A DNA stretch of 29,306 nt. It comes from a virus. The notes beneath the pieces are model-generated. The model saw only the letters and a program-made list of their open reading frames with translations, was not told the DNA's origin and made no database searches. Positions 22,588 through 29,306 of the stretch are shown piece by piece (the first letter of the stretch is position 1; every line of letters starts with the position of its first letter). The DNA is taken from positions 1 through 29,306 of IMG/VR virus record IMGVR_UViG_3300045051_000067; one strand, given 5' to 3'. Position numbers and translations under genes: made by a program.

Positions 22588-23676
22588 ATGGCAGATGAAA
22601 TGAATATCTTCTTGGAAGATTCAATGGAGGATTTTTTAATTCCTTCAGATGATTTCAAGATTGAAGATATGCAACCAATAAAACAGGAAGAAACAGATGA
22701 AGTAATTACAGAAGAAATTAAAGAGGTTCAGGAAAAGAATAACATCCCTCCCGATGTATCTATTAAAAAAGATAACGAACCTTCTTCTTCTAATATACTT
22801 TCACAGTTAGTTTCAACGATGCAAGAGGAGGGATGGTTTGAATTAAAGGACGGTGAGGTCCTAGACATAAAAACACCACAAGATTTTGAACAGGTTCTAG
22901 AGAAGATTAGAGAAACTGCTTTAGAAACTGAACAGTCTGAGTGGAGTGACGTTCAGAAAGAATACTTTAATGCTTTAAGAAATGGAGTACCTCATGAAGA
23001 GATTGTACAACATCAACAGATGCAACAAACATTTGCATCAATTACTGATGGTGCAATTGAAGAAGAGGGTAATGAAGTTCTTAGGAAAAATATCTTAACT
23101 GCTTATTATACCAACACAGGTCTTGATAAAGAAGAGGCTGAAGAAATGGTAGAAAAAATAATCAAGGATGGTGAGGATATTGATAAGGCAAAGAAGTTTC
23201 GTGATAAACTAAAAGTAATTGAAGCTAATAACTTCAAGAAACAAGAGGAGGCTAATGCTGAGGCCAAGAAACAAGAAGCTGTAAAATTTGCAGCACAGCA
23301 GAAAGAGTTCAAAGCATATATTGAAAAACTTGATGAGGTAATTCCAGGTGAGAAATTAACCCCTAAATTGAAAAAGGAAGTTAATGATTTGCTGATTAAA
23401 CCTGTATCCTATGATGAAGCTGGTAATCCAAGGAATATTATTGGAGATTTCTTTGCTAAAGAAGGGAATAAGGGAGCTTTTAAATTAGCTTATTTATTAA
23501 AGATTACAGAGGGATTTACCAAGATGGATAATCTCTCAGTAAGTAAGGCAAAGAAAGATGTTACAAGTAAAGTTGCCAAATTGCTGCAAACTCCATCAAG
23601 TGCAATGTCATTCACTAAAGAAGATTCAACTAATATTATTGATGACATTGACTGGGATAAGATCCTGGAAATGTAG
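22588..23676 (+). CDS. Head scaffold protein (probable)
   Basis: This encodes 362 residues, strongly acidic at the N-terminus (MNIFLEDSMEDFLIPSDD, then Glu-rich to about residue 60) and helical with many Glu/Lys/Gln in the middle (about 100-270). The middle includes a coiled 'NNFKKQEEANAEAKKQEAVKFAAQQKEF' stretch (about 212-239). The C-terminus ends 'SFTKEDSTNIIDDIDWDKILEM'. A highly charged helical protein directly upstream of the major capsid gene, with its own strong promoter, is the standard scaffold layout. It would guide capsid assembly and leave or be cleaved during maturation. I see no protease motif. The gene ends in TAG, 29 bases before the capsid start. Confidence 0.72.
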   Translation: MADEMNIFLEDSMEDFLIPSDDFKIEDMQPIKQEETDEVITEEIKEVQEKNNIPPDVSIKKDNEPSSSNILSQLVSTMQEEGWFELKDGEVLDIKTPQDFEQVLEKIRETALETEQSEWSDVQKEYFNALRNGVPHEEIVQHQQMQQTFASITDGAIEEEGNEVLRKNILTAYYTNTGLDKEEAEEMVEKIIKDGEDIDKAKKFRDKLKVIEANNFKKQEEANAEAKKQEAVKFAAQQKEFKAYIEKLDEVIPGEKLTPKLKKEVNDLLIKPVSYDEAGNPRNIIGDFFAKEGNKGAFKLAYLLKITEGFTKMDNLSVSKAKKDVTSKVAKLLQTPSSAMSFTKEDSTNIIDDIDWDKILEM

Positions 23677-23705
23677 AATTTTAATTTAAAACATAGAAAG
23701 CTTAT

Positions 23706-25262
23706 ATGGCACAAATGATTAACCCGTTCCAGATCCTGGAACAGCAAAGTTGGCAGGGGATGACAACTCCTTATAACCTTGGAGCACTATGGCAGAAAGA
23801 TCCTGTAAAGGCTTATGCTTTTGTAACTAAGGTTTTGTCAGCTAATAATATTCCCGATAGAGCACGGGAAATGGAAAAATATCCAGTTATGCTTGTAGAT
23901 ACTCCTGACTCTGAATTCTATTGGGATTTGGTAGGAACTGCCTACAAGAACATTCAACTTATTGAAGCCCGTCAAGGTGCTTCTGTAGTTACTACTGCAA
24001 CCACAGCCGTTGGTATTGGGGGTGCAAGGTTTAAACTTGTCTTTGATGAAAACTATTTCTTCAATGGTGAAGTTATTGTAGGTGAACTCAATGAGTTTTA
24101 TCTTATCCGTATTATTGGTGATCCTGTACCAGAAGGAATGTTCTGGGTATATGATGTACAGTTAATGGGTTCTGCTTTTAATAGTGGTATGCCAGGTTCT
24201 CAGTTAGTAGCTGGTAAAAGGTTTAGTTCTGAAAATTACAATCCTGCAACTCTTATCCGTAGTGATATTAAGGGTGGGGTACGTGGTTCTAGCCCATTTG
24301 CTATGAAACAGGAAATGTCTTTTGTTCGTAAAGACTATAGTGTTGCTGGTATTGAACTTTCTCGTAAGCTTAATATTGCAATGCCTGTAACAGGTACTGA
24401 TCCTAAAGATGGTCAAGTAAAACAAATTGCAACTACTGTTCCTTATAAAGATTGGATGTTTGAAATGGAATTCAATCAAGGTATTGGTAATGCTTTATTA
24501 TTTGGACGTTCTAATCGTGACTCTAATGGTTACTACCATGATAAAGATACCAATGGTGAACTTATTAAAACTGGTGCTGGTATTCGTGAACAAATGCAGG
24601 TATCTAATACTTATGTATATGACACATTCAAACTTTCTTGGTTGGATGATGCTCTGTATAACATGAGTGCTGGTAAGATTGCAATGGGTCAACGTAAATT
24701 CCGTCTGGTTACTGGGGAAAAGGGAGCTATCCAATTCCACAGGGCAGCTATGGATGTAGCTTCTGGGTGGCAGTCTAGTAATGCTAACTTTAACATGAAT
24801 GCTAACTTGAATACCATGAAACAGGTATCAAGTCCTATTCACCAGAATGCATTCAGTATGGGTTATCAAATTGTAGAATGGATTGGTCCTAATAATACTC
24901 ATGTTACTTTGGAAGTAGATCCTAGCTATGATGATCAGACCCGTAACAAGATTTACAAGAATAATAACCCTAATGATGGTGTTGCTGAATCTTACCGTTA
25001 TGATATTTTCTTTGAAGGTATTGTAGATGGTGAAAAGAATAACATCCAGTTGGTTAAGGTTAAAGGACAGGAACAAGGCTTACGTGGTTATGTTAATGGT
25101 CCTTTTGGTAAACTTTGGGAAGATGCTCGTGTAGGTAACTACAATGCTGCTACTACTAAAGATGAATATTCTTGTCATAAGATTATGTCCTTTGGAGCAA
25201 TTGTTAGAGATCCTTCTCGTACAATTACCCTATTACCGCAAGAGATTTCTCACATGCAGTAA
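23706..25262 (+). CDS. Major capsid protein
   Basis: This encodes 518 residues. The opening 'MAQMINPFQILEQQSWQGM' and 'DPVKAYAFVTKVLSANNIPDRAREMEKYPV' (about 33-62) are typical of crAss-like major capsid proteins, which adopt the HK97 fold. It would form the icosahedral shell. Arg codons are mostly CGT (for example around 24300-24900), while most other genes use AGA/AGG. That is the mark of a very highly expressed gene. The AT-rich leader TTTTAATTTAAAACAT stands 12 bases before the ATG. A scaffold gene precedes it and a strong terminator follows. No proteolytic delta domain is obvious. Confidence 0.85.
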   Translation: MAQMINPFQILEQQSWQGMTTPYNLGALWQKDPVKAYAFVTKVLSANNIPDRAREMEKYPVMLVDTPDSEFYWDLVGTAYKNIQLIEARQGASVVTTATTAVGIGGARFKLVFDENYFFNGEVIVGELNEFYLIRIIGDPVPEGMFWVYDVQLMGSAFNSGMPGSQLVAGKRFSSENYNPATLIRSDIKGGVRGSSPFAMKQEMSFVRKDYSVAGIELSRKLNIAMPVTGTDPKDGQVKQIATTVPYKDWMFEMEFNQGIGNALLFGRSNRDSNGYYHDKDTNGELIKTGAGIREQMQVSNTYVYDTFKLSWLDDALYNMSAGKIAMGQRKFRLVTGEKGAIQFHRAAMDVASGWQSSNANFNMNANLNTMKQVSSPIHQNAFSMGYQIVEWIGPNNTHVTLEVDPSYDDQTRNKIYKNNNPNDGVAESYRYDIFFEGIVDGEKNNIQLVKVKGQEQGLRGYVNGPFGKLWEDARVGNYNAATTKDEYSCHKIMSFGAIVRDPSRTITLLPQEISHMQ

Positions 25263-25270
25263 AATATTTC

Positions 25271-25316
25271 AAGTAAGTGGGGTTTTAGAAGGCTCCACTT
25301 ACTTTATTTTTAATTT
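25271..25316 (+). terminator. Rho-independent terminator after the major capsid gene
   Basis: AAGTAAGTGGGG (25271-25282) pairs with CTCCACTTACTT (25293-25304) over 12 positions with one G-U, then a T-rich tail. It should cut most transcripts after the capsid gene and leave fewer for the connector genes downstream, which have no recognisable promoter. Confidence 0.78.
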
Positions 25317-25330
25317 TTAGAAGAAGTATA

Positions 25331-26179
25331 ATGGAAGAAGTAAAAAGTGTATTAAAGGATGAAATTGTAATTATAAGATTCATCCCTAAAAATGACAGGT
25401 ACAATAGTAAGCATATCCTCAAAGGAGGGATGCACAGAGATGGGAAACAAGTATTAACACCTTGGAGATTAAATGGTAGGATCAGGGAATATAATTCAGA
25501 TGGCACAGTATTCTTGAGTAAAGAAGAACTTGAATCACTTGGACAAACCCTAGGATACCCAATCCCATATAGTAATGAACAATTTTGGTCAAGCCCCAAC
25601 TTACAATTAACACTTGTTAATGGGGACACTAAATTAGATTTGAAAAACCCTTTTGATTACATAAAGTTAAAAATAGCCTACAGTTATGATTTAAAGATAG
25701 CTAAGTCCTGGGCAGAGAGAGATGACCAGTTAACTTTTAAATGGGCTATTATTAGAAACAATGAAGATGTAGATGAAAGTTTGAAGAATATTAATGTTAA
25801 CAAAACTGCCTACATGCTTTATGGGAAATATGAAAATGATAAGAGGATTCTGTCCTACTTATATTACAAACTAGAATTTAAACACGTTGACCCAAATATC
25901 AAAGTAAAGACCTTACAGGCTTGGTTTGATGAGATACTGGAAAAGAAAACAAGATTGTTTGTTAAGTATTGTGAAGATCCGCTATTAGAGGAAAAAGCTT
26001 TGGTTTATCATGCTGCCAGAAATGGGCTGCTGATTGCTGGAGGAAACAACATCCTGTTTTATGGGGATACAAAATTAACAGATGATTCAGAAGGTGGTGA
26101 GGATGTTGCTGCTGCTTTTATAGCAAAGACTCGGAACCAACAGATTAAGTTAGAATTAATGGGTAAAATGAACTCATAA
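25331..26179 (+). CDS. Probable head or connector structural protein
   Basis: This encodes 282 residues. The N-terminal 110 residues are beta-type and contain 'ILKGGMHRDGKQVLTPWRLNGR' (about 29-50). The middle has mixed helices ('FDYIKLKIAYSYDLKIAKSWAERDD'). The C-terminus contains 'AFIAKTRNQQIKLELMGKM'. In crAss-like phages the genes after the capsid encode head-completion and connector proteins, and this one shares a TAATG with a connector-type gene, so it is probably one of them. I cannot assign a specific subunit. The start has a TTAGAAGAAG leader. Confidence 0.62.
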   Translation: MEEVKSVLKDEIVIIRFIPKNDRYNSKHILKGGMHRDGKQVLTPWRLNGRIREYNSDGTVFLSKEELESLGQTLGYPIPYSNEQFWSSPNLQLTLVNGDTKLDLKNPFDYIKLKIAYSYDLKIAKSWAERDDQLTFKWAIIRNNEDVDESLKNINVNKTAYMLYGKYENDKRILSYLYYKLEFKHVDPNIKVKTLQAWFDEILEKKTRLFVKYCEDPLLEEKALVYHAARNGLLIAGGNNILFYGDTKLTDDSEGGEDVAAAFIAKTRNQQIKLELMGKMNS

Positions 26180-26895
26180 TGACATTAGCAGAATTCAATA
26201 ATAATTTTGATTTACTTTATAATAATAGTTTCAGCTTTAGTGCTCCACCTATAAATATGTATGAGAAATCATTATATTTAACTCAGGCTCAAGAAGATAT
26301 TGTAAAAGACCTTTATAATAACTATGATAAGAATGAGAGAAGTAGAGAGCAATTAAGAAATGTTACTGTTAATAAAAAGATAGACTTTAATCCAACATTA
26401 AATTCAAATTTAGTAGGGTTGAAATTTAATCAAAATTCCAAGTTCTTTGCAGTACCGAGTGATGTATGGTTTATGTTAGCTGAGTATATCAATGATAACA
26501 TTATTGTTATACCAACACCAATAGATGAATACAATATTAACATCAAGAACCCTTATAAATGGCCTCAAGTAAATACAAGGGCATGGAGATTGGATGTTGG
26601 TAATATTGTAGGAAATACTATGGGATTGGATAATATACGTGAGATTGTATACCCAGCAACAATAAGTACTTATACTATTAGGTATATTAAGAAACCTGGA
26701 CCAATCATTCTTGAAAGTTTATCTTCTATAAATAAAACAATAGAAGGATTAACAGCAGCAACAACTTGTAAACTTTCAGATGAGCTACATAGTAATATTA
26801 TTGAATTGGCTGTAAAGAAAGCTAAGTTAACTTATGAAGAAAACAGTCTGGCTAACAGAATTCAGTCAGACATAACAACAAATAGAGATAAATAA
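26179..26895 (+). CDS. Head-tail connector (ring) protein, crAss-like
   Basis: This encodes 238 residues. The N-terminus 'TLAEFNNNFDLLYNN...INMYEKSLYLTQAQEDIVKDLY' (2-47) matches the pattern of crAss-like connector proteins ('L.EF.N.FD.L', then 'YEKS.FLT.AQE.IV..LY'). The following 'NSKFFAVPSDVWFMLAEYIND' (about 83-103) and 'NIREIVYPATISTYTIRYIKKPGP' (about 154-177) also fit. Such proteins form a ring between the portal and the tail and close the head. The C-terminal helix is 'ELHSNIIELAVKKAKLTYEE'. The assignment is from pattern memory rather than search. Confidence 0.72.
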   Translation: MTLAEFNNNFDLLYNNSFSFSAPPINMYEKSLYLTQAQEDIVKDLYNNYDKNERSREQLRNVTVNKKIDFNPTLNSNLVGLKFNQNSKFFAVPSDVWFMLAEYINDNIIVIPTPIDEYNINIKNPYKWPQVNTRAWRLDVGNIVGNTMGLDNIREIVYPATISTYTIRYIKKPGPIILESLSSINKTIEGLTAATTCKLSDELHSNIIELAVKKAKLTYEENSLANRIQSDITTNRDK

Positions 26896-26927
26896 TTATT
26901 AAGTTTTAAATTTAAAACATTTAAGAA

Positions 26928-28244
26928 ATGGCAATGCATTTTGATGCTAGTGTAAAAGACCTGTTGGTAAGTGAAGCAATTGCTTCTGAAGTTACCGCAC
27001 CAACCTTTTTTGCAACAGCAAGTACAAAAGAAATCCAAATCCTTAAAGAGGATGGGTCAGGTGTTCCTACAGATACCTGCAAGTTTTATTTCCTAAATAA
27101 GAAAGCTGATGGTACTATCGTGCGTTCAGATGTTATTGACGGGACTAAGATTAAATATCTGGACTCAACTGCTCCTGCAACCCCAGTACCGGCACATAGC
27201 TACTTTACTGTAGTTAATACTGGTTTGGCAGTAGGTGATGTAGTTGAAACTATTTTGAAGAAAGTCAATTTCTCTTTAGGAGATTGGACTATGAAAACTG
27301 TTCCTTATGTATTGACTAGTACTACTGTACTTACAATGGCTCAAGGAATTGCTAAACAGATCATCCGTAACTTACAGGAAGATTATTACTTGAACAACAG
27401 GCCACAGGTGGTATGGAATAATGCTGGTTATAAAGGCATCTATGCTACCGAAGCTGCTGCTGAAAGTGCTGTAGGTGGACTTACTGATGGTGATCTTGTG
27501 TGGGTTATTGCTAATGAAAAAGCTTATACTGTAGCTAAATCTGGTGGTACTGATTTTGCAGATGACTTTGATGAAAAGACTGATTGGTCAAGTGAAATTA
27601 CTGCTGGTACTGCTGAGTATATTAATGATCCTAAGTACTATCATGTACTTATCCGTACAGTAAGTGCTGTACCTACTATTTGGATTATTGACAAAAAGTT
27701 GACAGGTGTTCTTGAGAAATTTGACAATAAGGCAGCTTATACTGATATTGGTGTAATTACACGTGATGTATCCAGTATGGATGCTATTGCAGAATGGACT
27801 GTAACTAAAGTTGGTAGAGTGCTTGATCCTTGTGATCCACAGCAACTTGCTAATCTTGAATATCACTTGGATAAGAAAATCCGTCAATATGGTAAATTCA
27901 ACTACAAAGAATTCCCATTTGTACCTACTGTAGACACAACCAAACAATATTGGATTATTGATTTGGTGTATGAAGAAGCTGATATTTATAACAGCCTATC
28001 TCGTCCAATTGCAGGTAAACCTGAAATTTCACAGATTAAGATTGCTCTTGATGCTTCTGCTGATGCTACTACTATCCTTGGGTTGATTAATCTTGCGAAA
28101 AATGGTGCCGCCCTTGCAATTGGAGATTTACCTGCTATCACACTTAACGCATTATCTGATGTTGTTATTACAAGTGGTACTACTGGTGATGTTATTCAAC
28201 TTGCTTCTGATGGACTTTGGAAGAATGTTGCTTCTGATACCTAA
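26928..28244 (+). CDS. Abundant structural protein with fibre-like insert and C-terminal tip
   Basis: This encodes 438 residues. It shares two traits with the capsid gene: CGT-rich Arg codons and an ATTTAAAACAT leader just upstream. Both suggest high expression. The N- and middle parts look globular (ASEVTAPTFFATASTKEIQI; QLANLEYHLDKKIRQYGKFNYKEF). About residues 167-230 hold 'GIYATEAAAESAVGGLTDGDLVWVIANEKAYTV', similar to the 'Y.T..A......L..G.LAWV...K.Y' units of phage fibres. The C-terminus 'ALSDVVITSGTTGDVIQLASDGLWKNV' fits the 'L.DV.....G..L......W.N' strand found at fibre bases and tips. It could be an auxiliary capsid or tail-sheath-like shell protein that carries a small fibre module. 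The exact role is open. Confidence 0.65.
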   Translation: MAMHFDASVKDLLVSEAIASEVTAPTFFATASTKEIQILKEDGSGVPTDTCKFYFLNKKADGTIVRSDVIDGTKIKYLDSTAPATPVPAHSYFTVVNTGLAVGDVVETILKKVNFSLGDWTMKTVPYVLTSTTVLTMAQGIAKQIIRNLQEDYYLNNRPQVVWNNAGYKGIYATEAAAESAVGGLTDGDLVWVIANEKAYTVAKSGGTDFADDFDEKTDWSSEITAGTAEYINDPKYYHVLIRTVSAVPTIWIIDKKLTGVLEKFDNKAAYTDIGVITRDVSSMDAIAEWTVTKVGRVLDPCDPQQLANLEYHLDKKIRQYGKFNYKEFPFVPTVDTTKQYWIIDLVYEEADIYNSLSRPIAGKPEISQIKIALDASADATTILGLINLAKNGAALAIGDLPAITLNALSDVVITSGTTGDVIQLASDGLWKNVASDT

Positions 28245-28268
28245 TATTAGGTAAACAACTTTATAGCT

Positions 28269-28302
28269 AAAAAGGGGAGATTTTTATATTTCCCCTTTTT
28301 TT
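28269..28302 (+). terminator. Rho-independent terminator after the structural block
   Basis: AAAAAGGGGAGA (28269-28280) pairs with TTTCCCCTTTTT (28289-28300), with A/T arms around a GGGG/CCCC core and an 8-base loop. The downstream arm doubles as the U tail. It separates the structural operon from the gene at 28353 and is the strongest terminator in the window. Confidence 0.82.
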
Positions 28303-28318
28303 ATTGAAAAATAATTAA

Positions 28319-28326
28319 TACCTTTG
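28319..28326 (+). promoter_or_regulatory. Promoter -7 box for the metallophosphoesterase
   Basis: TACCTTTG fits TAnnTTTG. The -33 position (about 28296-28299) reads TTTT and falls in the terminator's T tract, as at the portal promoter. The start codon is 27 bases downstream. Confidence 0.55.
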
Positions 28327-28352
28327 TACTTAGAAACAAAAATTAATATAGC

Positions 28353-29306
28353 ATGACATTTGAAGAAGCAGTAGAAAAATTTGTAGAAAGTCCTTGTAGA
28401 TTAACAACAGGAGTGCCTTCCTTAGCTAAAAGATGGGACATTGATTTAGACACTTTATATGCAGCTAAAGCTAGTGCAAAAGACATTTTAAAAAATAAAG
28501 AACAGTTTGGTACAGAGTATAATCCTAGTGATATTGCTCTTAGAAATTTAGAAGAAATAAATAATTTATACTTACCCAATATAGAGGATAAAATTATAGA
28601 GGATTTATCTTTTAAAGGAGGTACACTAGTTAAGAAATGGGGTAGAGAAGGTAAGTGGAACTTTAGTTATGATTACAGTAAAAAAGAGACCTCTCAGATC
28701 AATTTTGAAGAGATACTAAGTAAAGTATTTAATTCACCAGAGAAAGTACCTGTAGAGGTCTGTAATGTGCCTCAAAATAGCTCTGAGTATTGTTTAAATA
28801 CATATCTTGCCGATCAGCACATAGGAGCTTCTGTAGAACATAGTTTATATTCAAACTATTTTGACAAGAGAGTCTACGTAGATAGGATGAATAAAGTGTT
28901 TAGTGAAATAGTAACTAAAGCACAATTATTCAAATTTAAAACAATTAATGTATTCTTTCTTGGAGATACTTTTGATGGTCAAGATGGTTTTACAGTAAAG
29001 AGAACCCATAACTTGCCACAAAACATGTCTAATGCAGAATGCTTTGAAGTAGGATTACATACAAATAAAGTATTCTTAGAAAGATTATTTAACTCAGGAT
29101 TAGCTGAAAATTACAATGTATTCTTTGTAAGGGAATCTAATCATGGTGGGGATATGGATTTATACTTATTTCAGTCTCTTAAAATGTGGATTGAAACTTG
29201 TTACAAGCAAAATGTAACTGCAAGAATAGCTCATAGTTTTATTGATCATGTTAAGATTGGTGAACGTACATTTATATATACACATGGTAAAGATAATAAG
29301 GATATG
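28353..29306 (+). CDS. Metallophosphoesterase with N-terminal helical domain (3' cut by window edge)
   Basis: 318 residues are visible and the frame is still open at the edge. The first 130 residues are helical; 'GVPSLAKRWDIDLDTLYAAKASA' (20-42) resembles a helix-turn-helix. The calcineurin-like phosphoesterase motifs then appear in order: 'ADQHIG' (D154, H156), 'LGDTFDG' (D205, D208), 'SNHGGD' (N263, H264, in the place of GNHE) and 'THGKDN' (H311). These ligands bind two metals. The family covers Mre11/SbcD-type DNA nucleases and protein or nucleotide phosphatases. The HTH-like start suggests action on DNA, perhaps repair or recombination, but the substrate is not shown. Own promoter and preceding terminator set it apart from the structural block. 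Confidence 0.8.
   Translation, partial: MTFEEAVEKFVESPCRLTTGVPSLAKRWDIDLDTLYAAKASAKDILKNKEQFGTEYNPSDIALRNLEEINNLYLPNIEDKIIEDLSFKGGTLVKKWGREGKWNFSYDYSKKETSQINFEEILSKVFNSPEKVPVEVCNVPQNSSEYCLNTYLADQHIGASVEHSLYSNYFDKRVYVDRMNKVFSEIVTKAQLFKFKTINVFFLGDTFDGQDGFTVKRTHNLPQNMSNAECFEVGLHTNKVFLERLFNSGLAENYNVFFVRESNHGGDMDLYLFQSLKMWIETCYKQNVTARIAHSFIDHVKIGERTFIYTHGKDNKDM

Noticed and set aside
5263-27947. Open frames on the minus strand (for example at 5263-5550, 10747-11067, 16976-17320, 18028-18300, 27588-27947)
   Set aside because: All lie inside longer + strand genes with recognisable domains or continuous operon spacing, and their translations show low-complexity or Cys/Ser/Ile-rich strings without family features.
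1-29306. Stop-codon recoding, as in some crAss-like phages (TAG read as Gln)
   Set aside because: TAG ends the 1313-residue gene and the scaffold gene with sensible downstream spacing, and no long gene needs an in-frame TAG or TGA to be read through.
1-29306. Integrase, attachment site or insertion sequence
   Set aside because: No recombinase or transposase motifs and no terminal inverted repeats with target duplication are seen; the tRNA is internal and complete, not a split attachment site.

Overview
The window looks like part of the genome of a tailed double-stranded DNA phage that infects a Bacteroidota host, most likely a crAss-like phage (Crassvirales). The gene set fits: a 762-residue large terminase, an 803-residue portal directly behind it, a scaffold and major capsid protein pair, and a connector protein with the 'YEKS.FLT.AQE' pattern familiar from crAss-like head-tail proteins. 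The host call rests on six promoters of the Bacteroidota type (TAnnTTTG as the -7 box, usually with TTG about 19-20 bases upstream), AT-rich DNA, and gene starts without a classical GGAGG. Every gene lies on the + strand and is packed with ATGA or TAATG stop/start overlaps. TAA, TGA and TAG all appear as ordinary stops, so the standard bacterial code fits. The assignment comes from recognition of the sequence, not from a database search.

Layout. (1) 1-2723: a run of small genes. It includes a zinc-ribbon protein, a possible winged-helix protein, a small conserved phage protein, a GroES/gp31-like co-chaperonin followed 14 bases later by an Hsp20-like small heat-shock protein, and a PGDYG-like phage protein. 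(2) 2724-6136: a tRNA-Ser(GCU), a membrane-anchored PD-(D/E)xK nuclease of the Endonuc_Holl/COG4741 type, a terminase-adjacent protein (possible small subunit), and the large terminase. (3) 6137-12409: portal, two small structural proteins, and two fibre proteins that share an N-terminal motif. (4) 12410-21283: a small membrane protein, two mid-size structural proteins, and two very large fibre or tail proteins. The second of these ends in LRR-like, Ig-like (DUF5011-type) and FISUMP (C-type-lectin-like) domains. (5) 21284-22487: a lysis cassette of a 50-residue protein, a GH24 lysozyme, a probable holin and a 73-residue unknown. (6) 22488-28244: a terminator/promoter junction, then scaffold, major capsid protein, terminator, two connector-type proteins and an abundant-looking 438-residue structural protein, closed by a strong terminator. 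(7) 28245-29306: a new promoter and a metallophosphoesterase cut off by the window edge.

Together the genes package DNA (terminase, portal, possibly the nuclease), build and fold the head (scaffold, capsid protein, possibly the co-chaperonin and Hsp20), attach fibres, and lyse the host. The most unusual points are the paired chaperone genes, the membrane-anchored nuclease beside the terminase, the FISUMP-tipped fibre, a promoter whose -33 element lies in the loop of the preceding terminator, and recurrent leader motifs before gene starts. No stretch longer than 300 bases lacks a gene.
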